A DNA stretch of 64,000 bases, taken from contig NZ_RCCJ01000001.1 in the NCBI RefSeq assembly GCF_003664005.1, forward strand, positions 1,116,001 to 1,180,000. The letters are read 5' to 3'. Source of the stretch: Hydrogenivirga caldilitoris. Lineage in GTDB: Bacteria > Aquificota > Aquificia > Aquificales > Aquificaceae. Under the pieces are notes generated by a model. It was not told where the DNA came from. It did no database searches and was given only the letters and a program-made list of their open reading frames with translations. Numbering within the stretch: the first letter of the stretch is position 1; every line of letters starts with the position of its first letter. The position numbers and the translations under genes were made by a program. Positions 24,310 through 35,552 of this stretch are shown one piece after another.

Positions 24310-25040
24310 ACAGGACCCTTTACTTCGGAGAAGGGCTCTTTGAGACTATAAAGTGGTTTGGTGAAAACGAGAAGCTCAAGCTCCACTACGAGAGACTTAA
24401 AACCTCCGCAGATTTTTTAGGGTTACCCTGCCCAAGTTATGAGGAGTTCCTGGCTTACATAAAGACCGTAGTGGGGGAAGATTCGGGGCTTTACGTCAAG
24501 TTTCTTCTTCTATCAAAGGGGAGCAGTTATTACGTAGACAAACCCGAAAGTTATGAGGTGAGGGTGCTGGTCCGAGAACCTTCTCCACCGCCCAAAAGTG
24601 TGGAGCTTGCCCTGTCTTCCTTTAGAAGACATTCCCAGAATCCTGTGTTTAGACACAAAACCACCTCTTACCTTTTTAACGTTTTAGTTAGGAGGGAAGC
24701 CAAGGAAAAGGGCGCCTTTGACTGTATAGTACTCAACGAGAGAGAAGAGTTAACAGAGTGCTCAGCGTCAAACCTGATACTTTTGAAAGGGAAAAGGTTT
24801 TACACTCCAGACAGGGAGAGCGGACTTCTATGGGGCACGACTCTGGAGTATTTGATAAGGAAGGGGGTAGATATACGGGAGAAGTCCTTAAAAGTTAAGG
24901 AGCTATCTGAGGCGGATTCGGTCTTTATAACAAACTCTCTAATGGGTGTTGTCCCGGTGAGGAAGTTTTTGGAGAGAGAGTTTACCGTCAATGAGAGCCT
25001 TTGCAAAGAGCTTAACAGCTTACTGGAACCTTCAGGGTGA
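24306..25040 (+). CDS. pabC: Class IV aminotransferase, probable aminodeoxychorismate lyase
   Basis: A 244-residue fold-type IV PLP enzyme. The PLP Lys lies in RHKTTSYL near residue 117, the conserved Glu in [13 protein letters not shown] near residue 155, and the phosphate-binding turn at [14 protein letters not shown] near residue 213. The family includes PabC (para-aminobenzoate from aminodeoxychorismate), IlvE and D-amino acid transaminase. The short size and [11 protein letters not shown] beginning favour PabC. It overlaps alaC by four bases. No pabA/pabB is visible here. Confidence 0.72.
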   Translation: MNRTLYFGEGLFETIKWFGENEKLKLHYERLKTSADFLGLPCPSYEEFLAYIKTVVGEDSGLYVKFLLLSKGSSYYVDKPESYEVRVLVREPSPPPKSVELALSSFRRHSQNPVFRHKTTSYLFNVLVRREAKEKGAFDCIVLNEREELTECSASNLILLKGKRFYTPDRESGLLWGTTLEYLIRKGVDIREKSLKVKELSEADSVFITNSLMGVVPVRKFLEREFTVNESLCKELNSLLEPSG

Positions 25041-25045
25041 GGAGC

Positions 25046-25708
25046 TCATCTCGGCTCCCAAAGTCCAGCCTCCTTAGCCTTCTCTATATAGCTCAGGGTT
25101 TCCTCATCCGATAATTGATGGAAATCCTTGTAAAACATACCCACAGCAAAACTCATCTCAGACGAGGAGTGATAGCAAATGAACTCATCCGCGTATCCCA
25201 TGAACCTCTTTGCCGTTCCCTTTGGACACACAGGCACCGCAACTATAACTCTCTTGGCACCCCTCTTCTTGGCGAACCCTGCGCTCGCGACTGCGGTGTA
25301 GCCGGTAGCAACTCCATCGTCCACAACTATAACCTCTCTACCCGAGAGCTCTGGATATCCGTTGGGGAGAAACTTACGTTCCCTCTCTTTGAGCTCCTCC
25401 AGCTCTTTCTTGGCTATGCTTTCTATAGTTTTTTCATCAAGCTTTGCGTAACTTACCAGTTCCTGATCTAAATAAGTCTCTCCATCGGAATCTATGGCTC
25501 CAAAGCCTGCCTCCTCATTCCATGGCAGACCAAGCTTTCTGACCACAACTATGCTCATAGGTATCTGGAGCTTCTGGGAAACAGAGTAGGCTATAGGTAT
25601 CCCGCCCCTGGGGATCGCAAGGATTATGGGTCTATCGTCAGGATGTATCTTATCTCTAAGAGCTTCAGCCAGTAAACTCCCTGCTTCCTCTCTGCTTTCA
25701 AAGATCAT
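25046..25708 (-). CDS. Phosphoribosyltransferase-like protein
   Basis: A 220-residue type I phosphoribosyltransferase fold. The PRPP site VIVVDDGVATGYTAVAS (residue 126) is intact. A hood region with PRGGIPIAYSVSQKL (residue 33) and a flexible loop region with GAIDSDGETYLD matches a family of uncharacterised PRTases often found in thermophiles and actinobacteria. The acceptor substrate is unknown. It follows a 117-residue helical gene with four-base overlap, so the two are coupled. Confidence 0.75.
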   Translation of the reverse strand: MIFESREEAGSLLAEALRDKIHPDDRPIILAIPRGGIPIAYSVSQKLQIPMSIVVVRKLGLPWNEEAGFGAIDSDGETYLDQELVSYAKLDEKTIESIAKKELEELKERERKFLPNGYPELSGREVIVVDDGVATGYTAVASAGFAKKRGAKRVIVAVPVCPKGTAKRFMGYADEFICYHSSSEMSFAVGMFYKDFHQLSDEETLSYIEKAKEAGLWEPR

Positions 25709-26058
25709 ACCAACTTCTCAAAGAGAGAATTTATGCTGTCAAGTTTCCTGTAAGCTTGCATAACAACATAACTCAGCTGGTCACCCTCCGCTATGGAGAG
25801 GTCGTAAAGTATTGAGCTTACATCTTTCAACACCTGATAAAGGGTTGTGTAAAGTTCTTCTCCGAGCTTTTTACTAGGGTTGGGTATCTCCTTGTAAACT
25901 TCTAACACCGTATCGCTTATTCCCTTGAGATGCTGGGCAAGGGAAAGTATCTCAAAATCGTTTCTGTATATGTCAACTACATCGTTGTATCTCTCCTCAA
26001 TCTCGGAGAACATAGTATTAAAGAGCATCTGTTCCAAAAAGCCTATTTCTTGATTCAT
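25705..26058 (-). CDS. Helical 117-residue protein upstream of phosphoribosyltransferase
   Basis: I do not recognise this protein. The start ATG 26058 has GGAGG six bases upstream; the frame runs to 26109 but without a ribosome site. Nearly all residues are helical (EERYNDVVDIYRNDFEILSL and more), with no Cys, no membrane span and no catalytic motif. It overlaps the PRTase by four bases. A structural or regulatory partner of that enzyme is the simplest reading. Confidence 0.65.
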   Translation of the reverse strand: MNQEIGFLEQMLFNTMFSEIEERYNDVVDIYRNDFEILSLAQHLKGISDTVLEVYKEIPNPSKKLGEELYTTLYQVLKDVSSILYDLSIAEGDQLSYVVMQAYRKLDSINSLFEKLV

Positions 26059-26136
26059 AAAACTCCTCCGTTCCCTTAATAATTTCGTCATAGAAAGGGA
26101 ATATTTCAAGCTGTTATTAATCAGTAATTTTTAATA

Positions 26137-26598
26137 TCAATTGCCCGCGGTAGTTTTAAAGAACTCATCTACCTTCCCCAAGATTTCTTCCTTTGTACGT
26201 GCAAAATCCACACCTTCTATACCGTGGGTTTTGTATCCAACTATATACTTTCCCAGGATGAGAGCGTAGGCTATCTCCGAGAGAGTTCCCCAATGACCAC
26301 CTATGGCGATCACCATCTCACCAGAAGCCACGACTATCGGGTTCCTGTTCCAGCCCATACCTGTATTTATCTTTATATCAACGTAAGGGTTTGCTTCATT
26401 CCCCTCGTAAGAAGGCATTATACCTATCGTAATGCCTCCCTCCTCCTTGGCTCCTCGGCACACAGCTTCCATCACCCCGGTCCTCCCACCACACACCACA
26501 GCTAAACCCCTCTTAGCCAGCTCTTTGCCAACCTCATAGGCTATCTGATACTCCTCCTCTGTAGAGTTAGAAGACCCGATTACAGCCACAACCCTCAT
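26137..26598 (-). CDS. LOG-like Rossmann protein (TIGR00725 type)
   Basis: A 153-residue single-domain Rossmann protein of the TIGR00725 family, related to LOG/lysine-decarboxylase-like nucleotide-binding proteins. The N-terminal VAVIGSSNSTEEEY, VVCGGRTGVMEAVCRGAKE and the GGHWGTLSEIAYAL motif are visible. The catalytic PGGxGT(x)xE pattern of LOG phosphoribohydrolases is here GGHWGTLSE, so cytokinin-type hydrolysis is not assured. It starts one base before the aspS stop end, so it is co-transcribed with aspS. Confidence 0.8.
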   Translation of the reverse strand: MRVVAVIGSSNSTEEEYQIAYEVGKELAKRGLAVVCGGRTGVMEAVCRGAKEEGGITIGIMPSYEGNEANPYVDIKINTGMGWNRNPIVVASGEMVIAIGGHWGTLSEIAYALILGKYIVGYKTHGIEGVDFARTKEEILGKVDEFFKTTAGN

Positions 26599-26599
26599 G

Positions 26600-28411
26600 C
26601 TACTCCATAACCTTTATGTGAACCTCTTTCAGCTGTTTTGGTGTCACATAATCGGGAGCGGACGTGAGCATGCATATCCCCTTCTGGGTTTTCGGGAAGG
26701 CTATCACATCTCTTATGGATTCAAGCCCCCTCATTAAAGCCACGAGTCTGTCCAGACCGAAGGCTAACCCTCCATGGGGAGGCGCCCCAAACTTGAGAGC
26801 CTCAAGCAGAAAGCCGAACTTCTCCTGAGCTTCTACCTCACCTATGCCCAAAAGCTTAAATATCAGTCCCTGAAGGTCTGTCCTGTGAATACGGATTGAG
26901 CCGCCACCTACCTCTTCACCATTTATAACAAGGTCGTAAGCCCTAGCCCTGACAGAATGAACAAGCGCCTTCTTTTCTGCAAGGTCCTGGACCTTTACAG
27001 CCTCTTCAAGCTTTGGAATGTCTTCCTCTACCGGAGCGGTAAAGGGGTGGTGAAGGGAAAGGAATCTACCTTCCGTCTCATCCCATTCCATAAGGGGAAA
27101 GTCCACAACCCAGAGGACATCCCATTTACTCTTATCTACAAGCCCGTATGTCTTTGCAAGCTCAAGCCTAAGAGCTCCGAGTATCTTGTAGACCATCTCC
27201 TTAGTATCTGCCGAAAAGAATATAACGTCCCCTTCCTCAGCATTGACACGCCTAAGGAGGTTGTCGGTCTCCTGCTGGGAAAAGAACTTGACTATGGGCG
27301 ATACGAGTTTTCCTTGCTCTACCTTTATCCAAGCAAGCCCCTTAGCACCGAGCTTCTGGACAAAGAGCGTTAGGTTGTCTATCTCCTTCCTTGATAGGTT
27401 GCTCCCTTTGAAGTTTATAGCCTTTATTACCCCTCCTTTATCAAGCACACTTCTGAAAACCTTAAATTCTGTATTCCCGAATATGTCAGAGAGCTCTATA
27501 AGCTCAAGACCAAACCTCCTGTCAGGCTTATCTGTACCGTAACGCTCCATGGCTTCCCGATAGGAAACCCTCTCAAAGGGGGTCTTCAGCTCAACACCCA
27601 GAAGCTCCTTAAAGAGTCTAACCACCAGCCTCTCAGCAATGTCCATAACTTCTTCTTCTCTCACAAAGGACATCTCATAATCTATCTGGGTAAACTCCGG
27701 CTGTCGGTCTGCCCTCAAGTCCTCGTCACGGAAGCACTTAACTATCTGGAAGTACCTGTCAAAACCGGAAATCATAAGTATCTGTTTGAACAGTTGAGGA
27801 GATTGGGGAAGGGCGTAAAATTTGCCTGGGTGTAACCTAGAAGGAACTATAAAATCCCGGGCACCCTCAGGAGTGGATTTGGTGAGGAAAGGGGTCTCTA
27901 TCTCAATAAAACCCTCCTCTTCAAAAAACCTTCTCGTAGTCTGGTAAAACCTGTGCCTAAAGAGCATGTTCTGGCTCATGGAGAACCTTCTCAGGTCTAT
28001 ATACCTGTACCTGAGCTTGAGCTCTTCAGAAACATGGGTTTCCTCCTCTACCGGGAACGGGGGAACTTCAGACGTATTGAAGACCTTTATATCGCTCGCA
28101 AAGACCTCCACATATCCTGTTCTCAGCTTTGGGTTCTCTGTACCTTCTGGTCTCTTCCTAACCTTACCCACTACACCTATAACCCACTCGGGTTTAACCC
28201 TGTCCGCCTTCTCATAGGCTTTCGGGTTGGTTTTTTCCTCAATCACAACCTGGACTATACCTTCACGGTCCCTCAGGTCTATGAAGACAACGCCGCCGTG
28301 GTTCCTGACCCTGTGAACCCAACCGCACAGTCTGAGCTCCCTATCCACATCCTCTAAGGAGACTTCTCCACAGTATTTGTCCCTCTTGAAGTTTCCGAAG
28401 TCCTCTATCAT
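26600..28411 (-). CDS. aspS: Aspartyl-tRNA synthetase
   Basis: A 603-residue bacterial-type AspRS. The OB anticodon domain starts with VRNHGGVVFIDLRDREG; class II motif 2 is FRDEDLRADRQPEFTQID; the bacterial insertion domain follows; motif 3 is GGLAFGLDRLVALM. It charges tRNA-Asp with Asp; in Aquificae it may also charge tRNA-Asn, with GatCAB making Asn, but that cannot be read here. It stands first in a unit with the LOG-like gene. Its -10 hexamer is eight bases from the ATG with no ribosome site. Confidence 0.97.
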   Translation of the reverse strand: MIEDFGNFKRDKYCGEVSLEDVDRELRLCGWVHRVRNHGGVVFIDLRDREGIVQVVIEEKTNPKAYEKADRVKPEWVIGVVGKVRKRPEGTENPKLRTGYVEVFASDIKVFNTSEVPPFPVEEETHVSEELKLRYRYIDLRRFSMSQNMLFRHRFYQTTRRFFEEEGFIEIETPFLTKSTPEGARDFIVPSRLHPGKFYALPQSPQLFKQILMISGFDRYFQIVKCFRDEDLRADRQPEFTQIDYEMSFVREEEVMDIAERLVVRLFKELLGVELKTPFERVSYREAMERYGTDKPDRRFGLELIELSDIFGNTEFKVFRSVLDKGGVIKAINFKGSNLSRKEIDNLTLFVQKLGAKGLAWIKVEQGKLVSPIVKFFSQQETDNLLRRVNAEEGDVIFFSADTKEMVYKILGALRLELAKTYGLVDKSKWDVLWVVDFPLMEWDETEGRFLSLHHPFTAPVEEDIPKLEEAVKVQDLAEKKALVHSVRARAYDLVINGEEVGGGSIRIHRTDLQGLIFKLLGIGEVEAQEKFGFLLEALKFGAPPHGGLAFGLDRLVALMRGLESIRDVIAFPKTQKGICMLTSAPDYVTPKQLKEVHIKVME

Positions 28412-28425
28412 GGAGGAATATTATA
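28412..28425 (-). promoter_or_regulatory. aspS -10 element, leaderless arrangement
   Basis: On the minus strand TATAAT (28425-28420) is followed by eight bases (ATTCCTCC) and the aspS ATG at 28411. The spacer is the opposite of a Shine-Dalgarno sequence. Confidence 0.5.
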
Positions 28426-28444
28426 GGAGGTATTGGGTATTGAA

Positions 28445-28464
28445 GGGGGACGTGAGAGTCCCCC
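28445..28464 (-). terminator. Probable terminator of the cytochrome c gene
   Basis: A perfect 7-bp stem, GGGGGAC and GTCCCCC with a six-base loop, begins nine bases after the cytochrome stop on the minus strand. The trailing sequence is TTCAATA, a poor U tract. On the plus strand it is followed by TGGCGGTTTT. Confidence 0.5.
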
Positions 28465-28472
28465 TGGCGGTT

Positions 28473-28787
28473 TTACTTGTGGCTGAGAATGAAATCGGCG
28501 AGAGCCTTGAGCTGGTCTTCGGGAAGGTTCTTAACCATGGTGAGCTGAGCCTTCATTATGGCTTCTTTCGCCGGGTCAACTATGGCAGGTGCTTCACCTT
28601 TCAGAAATTTAACAAGCTCACCTTCCTTACCTGCATAAGCCTGAGCTATCTTTTTAAGTCCGGGTCCAACGGTATCGGCTGCAGGTTGGTGGCAGGATGC
28701 ACATCCCTTGGATTTGAATATGGCTGCACCATCAGCGGCAAAAGTCATTCCTCCAGCGATAAGCATTACTGCGAGTAGTTTCCTCAT
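28473..28787 (-). CDS. Small soluble cytochrome c (c552/c555 type)
   Basis: A 104-residue precursor with signal peptide (RKLLAVMLIAGGMTFA) and mature domain of about 86 residues. The heme site is CASCHQP near residue 30. PADTVGPGLKKIAQ follows and a Met in QLTMVKNLPED is the likely sixth ligand. This fits the soluble cytochrome c-552/c-555 group that donates electrons to terminal oxidases or reductases. GGAGGTGCGA precedes the ATG; a frame extending to 28847 has no ribosome site and overlaps the SDR gene. Confidence 0.87.
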   Translation of the reverse strand: MRKLLAVMLIAGGMTFAADGAAIFKSKGCASCHQPAADTVGPGLKKIAQAYAGKEGELVKFLKGEAPAIVDPAKEAIMKAQLTMVKNLPEDQLKALADFILSHK

Positions 28788-28831
28788 ATTCGCACCTCCG
28801 TTTAAGGAAATTCTAATAATATGATAGCACA

Positions 28832-29500
28832 TCAGAGGTATTCCCATACGTCCACATCGCTGCCTGAGGGTTTCCTTATCCCACCTGTTGCCACCTTAAA
28901 AATCACCTTTGCCACCTTTTCCGGGTGTACTCCACTGTAACCCGTCATTCTGGTAGCGGTCATCCCTGGATTCACCGCGTACACCTTTATGCCCCTCTCC
29001 TCCTCAGCAAGAGCCTGTGTAAAACCCCTCACACCGAACTTGGTAGCGCAGTAAGTGGTGAGCTCGGAAAAGCCTGTCTTGCCTGCACCGCTCCCTATGT
29101 TTATCACCATTTCCTTCACGTAGGGTAGTGCTGTTTTTGTAAGTTTTATCAGACCCTCAAGGTTGACCCTTATCTGGGTCTCTATCTCAAGGAAGCTCTG
29201 TTCCCTGAGGGGTTTCCAGGCAAGGACACCGGCGTTGTTTATCAGTATGTCTATGTTTCCATACCGCGAAGCGGTCTCTTTAACACAACTCATTATACTT
29301 TCGTTATCCAGAAGGTTCAGGTAAAGTAAGGTCGCACTCTGGGCTCCGAGTTCAAGGCATTTCTCCAGGGTCTTTTCCCCTTCCTCTTTGTCCCTGTAGT
29401 AAGTAAGCACAACGTTTGCCCCGGCTCTTGCAAACTCGTAGGCTGTGTACCTACCTATACCTACGCTTGAACCTGTTATCAGAACTACCTTACCCTTCAA
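28832..29500 (-). CDS. Short-chain dehydrogenase/reductase
   Basis: A 222-residue NAD(P)-dependent SDR. The Rossmann motif is TGSSVGIGRYTA, the NNAG motif is LINNAGVLAW near residue 87, and the catalytic triad is Ser in INIGSGAGKTG, Tyr and Lys in TYCATKFG. C-terminal PGMTATRM binds the cofactor. The substrate is unknown. It overlaps the upstream Cys-rich gene by four bases and precedes a cytochrome c gene by 45 bases. Confidence 0.88.
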   Translation of the reverse strand: MKGKVVLITGSSVGIGRYTAYEFARAGANVVLTYYRDKEEGEKTLEKCLELGAQSATLLYLNLLDNESIMSCVKETASRYGNIDILINNAGVLAWKPLREQSFLEIETQIRVNLEGLIKLTKTALPYVKEMVINIGSGAGKTGFSELTTYCATKFGVRGFTQALAEEERGIKVYAVNPGMTATRMTGYSGVHPEKVAKVIFKVATGGIRKPSGSDVDVWEYL

Positions 29501-29841
29501 CTCTTCTCTTCAATTGGAGTACACCTGTTGACGTCTCCAAAGCACTCAGGGCAGAGGTCAAAAAATACAAGGAGACCCAAACCTCCAAGCATCATGTTTA
29601 CCTGCGTTACCACGAGGTTTTCCTGTCTGTCAGGGAGTATCTGGTAGTTTTCCAGCTCCTTTCCGCATCCGGTTTTGTTCTCCGCATCTCCGAGTTTATG
29701 AAACTGGAACACGATTCGTTTCGTCCTCCTGCACTTCATCCACTTAGGACTAAGGTCAAGGATGACGAAGTTTATCTGAAGGTTCTCATCGGCAAGCTTT
29801 GCCTTCTGCATAAGCTTCTTAACCTTTTCCGGGTCAGTCAT
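29497..29841 (-). CDS. Cysteine-containing 114-residue protein, unknown
   Basis: I do not recognise this protein. Five cysteines occur as CRRTK, GCGK, and CPEC with a last NRC, which could make one zinc site. A hydrophobic segment (MMLGGLGLLVFFDL) lies near residue 83 but is short for a membrane span. The start at 29841 has GGAGG eight bases upstream. It is coupled with the SDR gene by a four-base overlap and divergent from the rhomboid gene. Confidence 0.6.
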   Translation of the reverse strand: MTDPEKVKKLMQKAKLADENLQINFVILDLSPKWMKCRRTKRIVFQFHKLGDAENKTGCGKELENYQILPDRQENLVVTQVNMMLGGLGLLVFFDLCPECFGDVNRCTPIEEKS

Positions 29842-29891
29842 TGTTATACCTCCGCTCTGTAGTATTATATGTGTTCACAGAGGATGCAAAA

Positions 29892-30580
29892 ATGATACCG
29901 ATTAGAGACATAAACCCCTCAAGAACTTTCCCAGCCATGAACGTCACCATAATAGTCTTGTGCTCTATCGCCTGGCTTTACGAGTGGGGTTTGTCCCAGA
30001 AGGTGATAATAACTATACAGGGTCAGGTGAACGCCCTTGAGGTCTTCATAAGAGAGTTTGGTCTGGTACCGGCAAAAGTTCTTGAAAAACCCTATACACT
30101 GCTTACCCACATGTTCCTACACGGTGGCTGGTTCCACATTATCGGAAACATGTGGTTTTTGTGGGTTTTTGGGGACAACGTTGAGGACAGGTTAGGTAAG
30201 TTCAGATATCTGCTATTTTATCTAAGCGCAGGTTTATCCGCCGCACTGGTTCAGACCCTTATAAGTCTCCTTTTTGGAGGGGGGCACGTACCGATGGTTG
30301 GTGCGAGTGGTGCAGTCAGCGGTATCCTGGGAGCCTATATAAGACTTTTCCCCCACGCAAGGATACTTGCACTGGTTCCTGTTTTCTTCTTTATGACCTT
30401 TATGGAGCTTCCCGCAGCGGTATTCATAGGACTATGGTTCTTCATACAGCTTGTGAATGGTTTTGTATCCCTTCCCCTGGTAGGAATAGGAGGGGTAGCC
30501 TGGTGGGCTCACATAGGGGGGTTCCTCGCTGGATACTTTTTAATTGATAAGTTCCTTGGAAGGCGTAGATATTATTATTA

Positions 30581-30581
<1 letters not shown>
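29892..30581 (+). CDS. Rhomboid-family intramembrane serine protease
   Basis: An inner membrane protease with about six transmembrane helices in 229 residues. The catalytic Ser is in GASGAVSGILGAY and the His in AWWAHIGGFLAGY. The HGGWFHIIGNMWFLWVFG region matches the loop preceding the active site. It probably cuts single-pass membrane proteins; substrates are unknown. ATG 29892 is preceded by AGAGG; the open frame to 29841 lacks a site. The stop overlaps polA by one base. Confidence 0.9.
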
Positions 30582-33450
<2,869 letters not shown>

Positions 33451-33478
33451 TTATTACTCAAAGAGAGGAGGGTGAGCC

Positions 33479-34372
33479 ATGAAACTGTTGGTTTTTCTTT
33501 TATCGGTATTCTTCTCCGTATCCTGGGCTGATGAGTTCATAGAAAACATGATAAAGAAGCTTGATGAAAGGGGGGACAAAGCCTGGTGGTGGGATGAGAG
33601 GTGGTGGAACGATGGATACATAGAGCCTCCTAAGAATTATCAGGTTGAGGTTAACTGGGTTACCGTAAAGAACGGAGAGGTTGAGATTCCCGTGATGGTA
33701 GCCAGACCCAGAGAGAAAGGTAAGTTTCCGGGCGTTCTCTTCCTTCATGGAAGAAGGGGTTTAGATGAGTTATTCCAGCTCCACGCCAAAAGACTGGCGG
33801 CGAGAGGCTTCATTGTTGTAGCACCAGACCTTTACACGGGAAGGTTTATAGAGAAGTTTCCAATTGAGCACGACCCAGTGGTTGAAGAGGACGCCAACAA
33901 GGTGCTGGACTATGCCCTATCAAGGGAAGATATAGAGCCTAAAAAGGTCTGCGTTTACGGGCTTACAAGGGGAGGTTTTTACTCCCTCAGGCTTCTCGTG
34001 GCAAAGAACAGGCAGGTTAGGGACATAGCTTGCTGGGTTGGATACTATCCTCACCTGCAGGACCCAAACAGACCAGAACCCATGCAGGTTTACAGGTATC
34101 ACGAAGATATAGAGAAGGTTACAGTTCCCGTAATGTTCTTCGTTGGAAGCGAGGAGCAGTATCAGCGGCTTAGACCAGCTCTTATGGCGATTGACTACCT
34201 GAAGAGCCATGGGAGAGAGGCATATATAGTCGTTTACCCAGGAGTTGGAAGGGGCTTTGACTTCAGGGATGGGAACAGAAGAAGGTTTGCCGATGACCTT
34301 GCCTCAAAGGACGCTATAGTGAGAGCGGCAAAGTTCATGGAAAAAAACCTTAAAGTTAAAGAAAGTCCTTGA
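33479..34372 (+). CDS. Secreted dienelactone-hydrolase homologue, catalytic triad altered
   Basis: A 297-residue alpha/beta hydrolase of the dienelactone hydrolase family with signal peptide (LLVFLLSVFFSVSWA) and a start preceded by GGAGGGTGA. The fold motifs FPGVLFLHGRRGLDE and FIVVAPDLYTGR are clear. The nucleophile elbow, normally GxCxGG or GxSxGG, reads GLTRGG, so Cys/Ser is Thr. The His motif, normally PGxxHxF, reads PGVGRGFDF, so His is Arg. The Asp position is EE. It is probably not a hydrolase; a binding role in the periplasm is possible. The tryptophan-rich AWWWDERWW stretch near the start is unusual. Confidence 0.83.
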   Translation: MKLLVFLLSVFFSVSWADEFIENMIKKLDERGDKAWWWDERWWNDGYIEPPKNYQVEVNWVTVKNGEVEIPVMVARPREKGKFPGVLFLHGRRGLDELFQLHAKRLAARGFIVVAPDLYTGRFIEKFPIEHDPVVEEDANKVLDYALSREDIEPKKVCVYGLTRGGFYSLRLLVAKNRQVRDIACWVGYYPHLQDPNRPEPMQVYRYHEDIEKVTVPVMFFVGSEEQYQRLRPALMAIDYLKSHGREAYIVVYPGVGRGFDFRDGNRRRFADDLASKDAIVRAAKFMEKNLKVKESP

Positions 34373-34397
34373 CTTATATAGAGCCTTAATCTATATT
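34369..34397 (+). promoter_or_regulatory. Cold-shock gene promoter
   Basis: TTGACT (34369-34374), a 17-base spacer and TATATT (34392-34397). The -35 overlaps the stop of the dienelactone-hydrolase gene. Transcription would start near 34404, giving a leader of about 85 bases before the cold-shock ATG at 34489. Confidence 0.7.
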
Positions 34398-34403
34398 GTT
34401 CAG

Positions 34404-34488
34404 TGAACTTGGAGCCTAACGATAGGGGAGGGCGCCTTACCCTTTCGCGGTTTCAGGTTCAAAGAAATTTTTAGGAGGTTTTAGTTCC
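34404..34488 (+). other. Long 5' leader of the cold-shock gene
   Basis: About 85 bases between the predicted start and the ATG. It has a GC-rich middle (GGGGAGGGCGCC) and a strong AGGAGG nine bases from the start. Long leaders that refold with temperature control some csp genes; whether this one does is not visible by eye. Confidence 0.4.
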
Positions 34489-34704
34489 ATGGGTCTCACA
34501 GGCACAGTTAAGTGGTTTAGCAAGGACAAAGGATACGGGTTTATCACCCGTGACGACAACGAGGGCGATGTTTTCGTCCACTTCACAGCCATCCAGAGAG
34601 AAGGCTTCAAGACCCTTGAGCAGGGTCAAAGAGTGGAGTTTGAGATTGAAGAAGACGCAAAGGGTCCAAGAGCCAAGAACGTCGTAATCTTAAACGGTCA
34701 GTAA
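34489..34704 (+). CDS. csp: Cold-shock domain protein
   Basis: A 71-residue single cold-shock domain that binds single-stranded RNA or DNA as a chaperone. RNP1 reads KGYGFITRD and RNP2 reads DVFVHFTAI. The typical GTVKWF motif starts at residue 5. It is preceded by a strong promoter with a long leader and followed by a probable terminator, so it is a single-gene transcript. Its last seven bases overlap the convergent DUF58 gene. Confidence 0.96.
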   Translation: MGLTGTVKWFSKDKGYGFITRDDNEGDVFVHFTAIQREGFKTLEQGQRVEFEIEEDAKGPRAKNVVILNGQ

Positions 34705-35552
34705 AGAGCAAGCTCTCTAAGTATGTGAAGTTTTTGGAGGTTCCCCCTCTCCGGGGGAACTTCTTTATCACCTAATTTCAAACCCACCGGATAACCCAGT
34801 CTGATTAGCTCAATTGTAAGGTAAGCGAGTTTTGATAACCTTGTTTCTATGTCTCCCTCAACCATATCAAGGGTAAGCACAACAGGTTCTTTCTCCTCGT
34901 CAAGCATCTCTCTAACCAGCAGTTCATCCTTCTTAGCACTCAACTTCCAGTGAATGAGCTTTATAGGTTCGCCCGCATACTCCCTTATGCTCTTGAGTTC
35001 TTCATAGCCTTTGGTAAGAAAAGGATAGGGAGAGTGTCCCTCCATTGACGAACCTGAGCTCAATATGCGAAGGGAAGTTACGATAGGAGCAGGAAAGACC
35101 ACAATCGGAACGTCCAGGGATATATCCATAGACCTTACAAACATACCGAGTGGGAAATCGGAGCTGAGGGTGAGCCTAACCCTATCAACTCTTCCCCGCT
35201 TTTCAAATAGAAAACCTAAATGTGTCTCCCTTTCCCTTCTGTCTACAATCGGGAACAGTGTCTCGTCTATTCCGGAGGAGACCCTTATCAAAAAGGAAGG
35301 AATAACACTGCTCTTTCTAGCGATAACCCTGAAGGATGCTCTCCTGTGGGCATAAATTTCTGGTGGTGGGATGAGGCGGACTTCTATGTTTTTAAGGTTT
35401 ATTATTGAGCTAATACCAGATGTGAGCATAAGGGCAAGCATTGATGAGACAAGTATGTAAAGAAGGTTATTGCCCGTGTTTGCTGCAGCAACTCCTAAAA
35501 ACACAGTTATCCCTATGAATATAGCCCCGGACCTCTTTACCTTAACCTTCAT
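34698..35552 (-). CDS. DUF58 domain protein
   Basis: A 284-residue membrane-anchored protein with two N-terminal transmembrane helices (residues 9-25 and 29-48) and a C-terminal DUF58 domain, with the signature [14 protein letters not shown] and [17 protein letters not shown] around residues 180-210. DUF58 proteins often stand beside MoxR ATPases and VWA proteins, but none is here. It overlaps the orphan permease gene by four bases. Function unknown. Confidence 0.85.
   Translation of the reverse strand: MKVKVKRSGAIFIGITVFLGVAAANTGNNLLYILVSSMLALMLTSGISSIINLKNIEVRLIPPPEIYAHRRASFRVIARKSSVIPSFLIRVSSGIDETLFPIVDRRERETHLGFLFEKRGRVDRVRLTLSSDFPLGMFVRSMDISLDVPIVVFPAPIVTSLRILSSGSSMEGHSPYPFLTKGYEELKSIREYAGEPIKLIHWKLSAKKDELLVREMLDEEKEPVVLTLDMVEGDIETRLSKLAYLTIELIRLGYPVGLKLGDKEVPPERGNLQKLHILRELALY
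34740..34760 (+). terminator. Probable cold-shock gene terminator
   Basis: GTTCCCCC (34740-34747) pairs perfectly with GGGGGAAC (34753-34760), loop TCTCC, followed by TTCTTTATC. It starts 36 bases after the csp stop and lies inside the 3' end of DUF58, whose coding sense is opposite. Confidence 0.55.

Noticed and set aside
28788-28847. 20-residue extension of the small cytochrome c
   Set aside because: The signal peptide and GGAGGTG site start at 28787.
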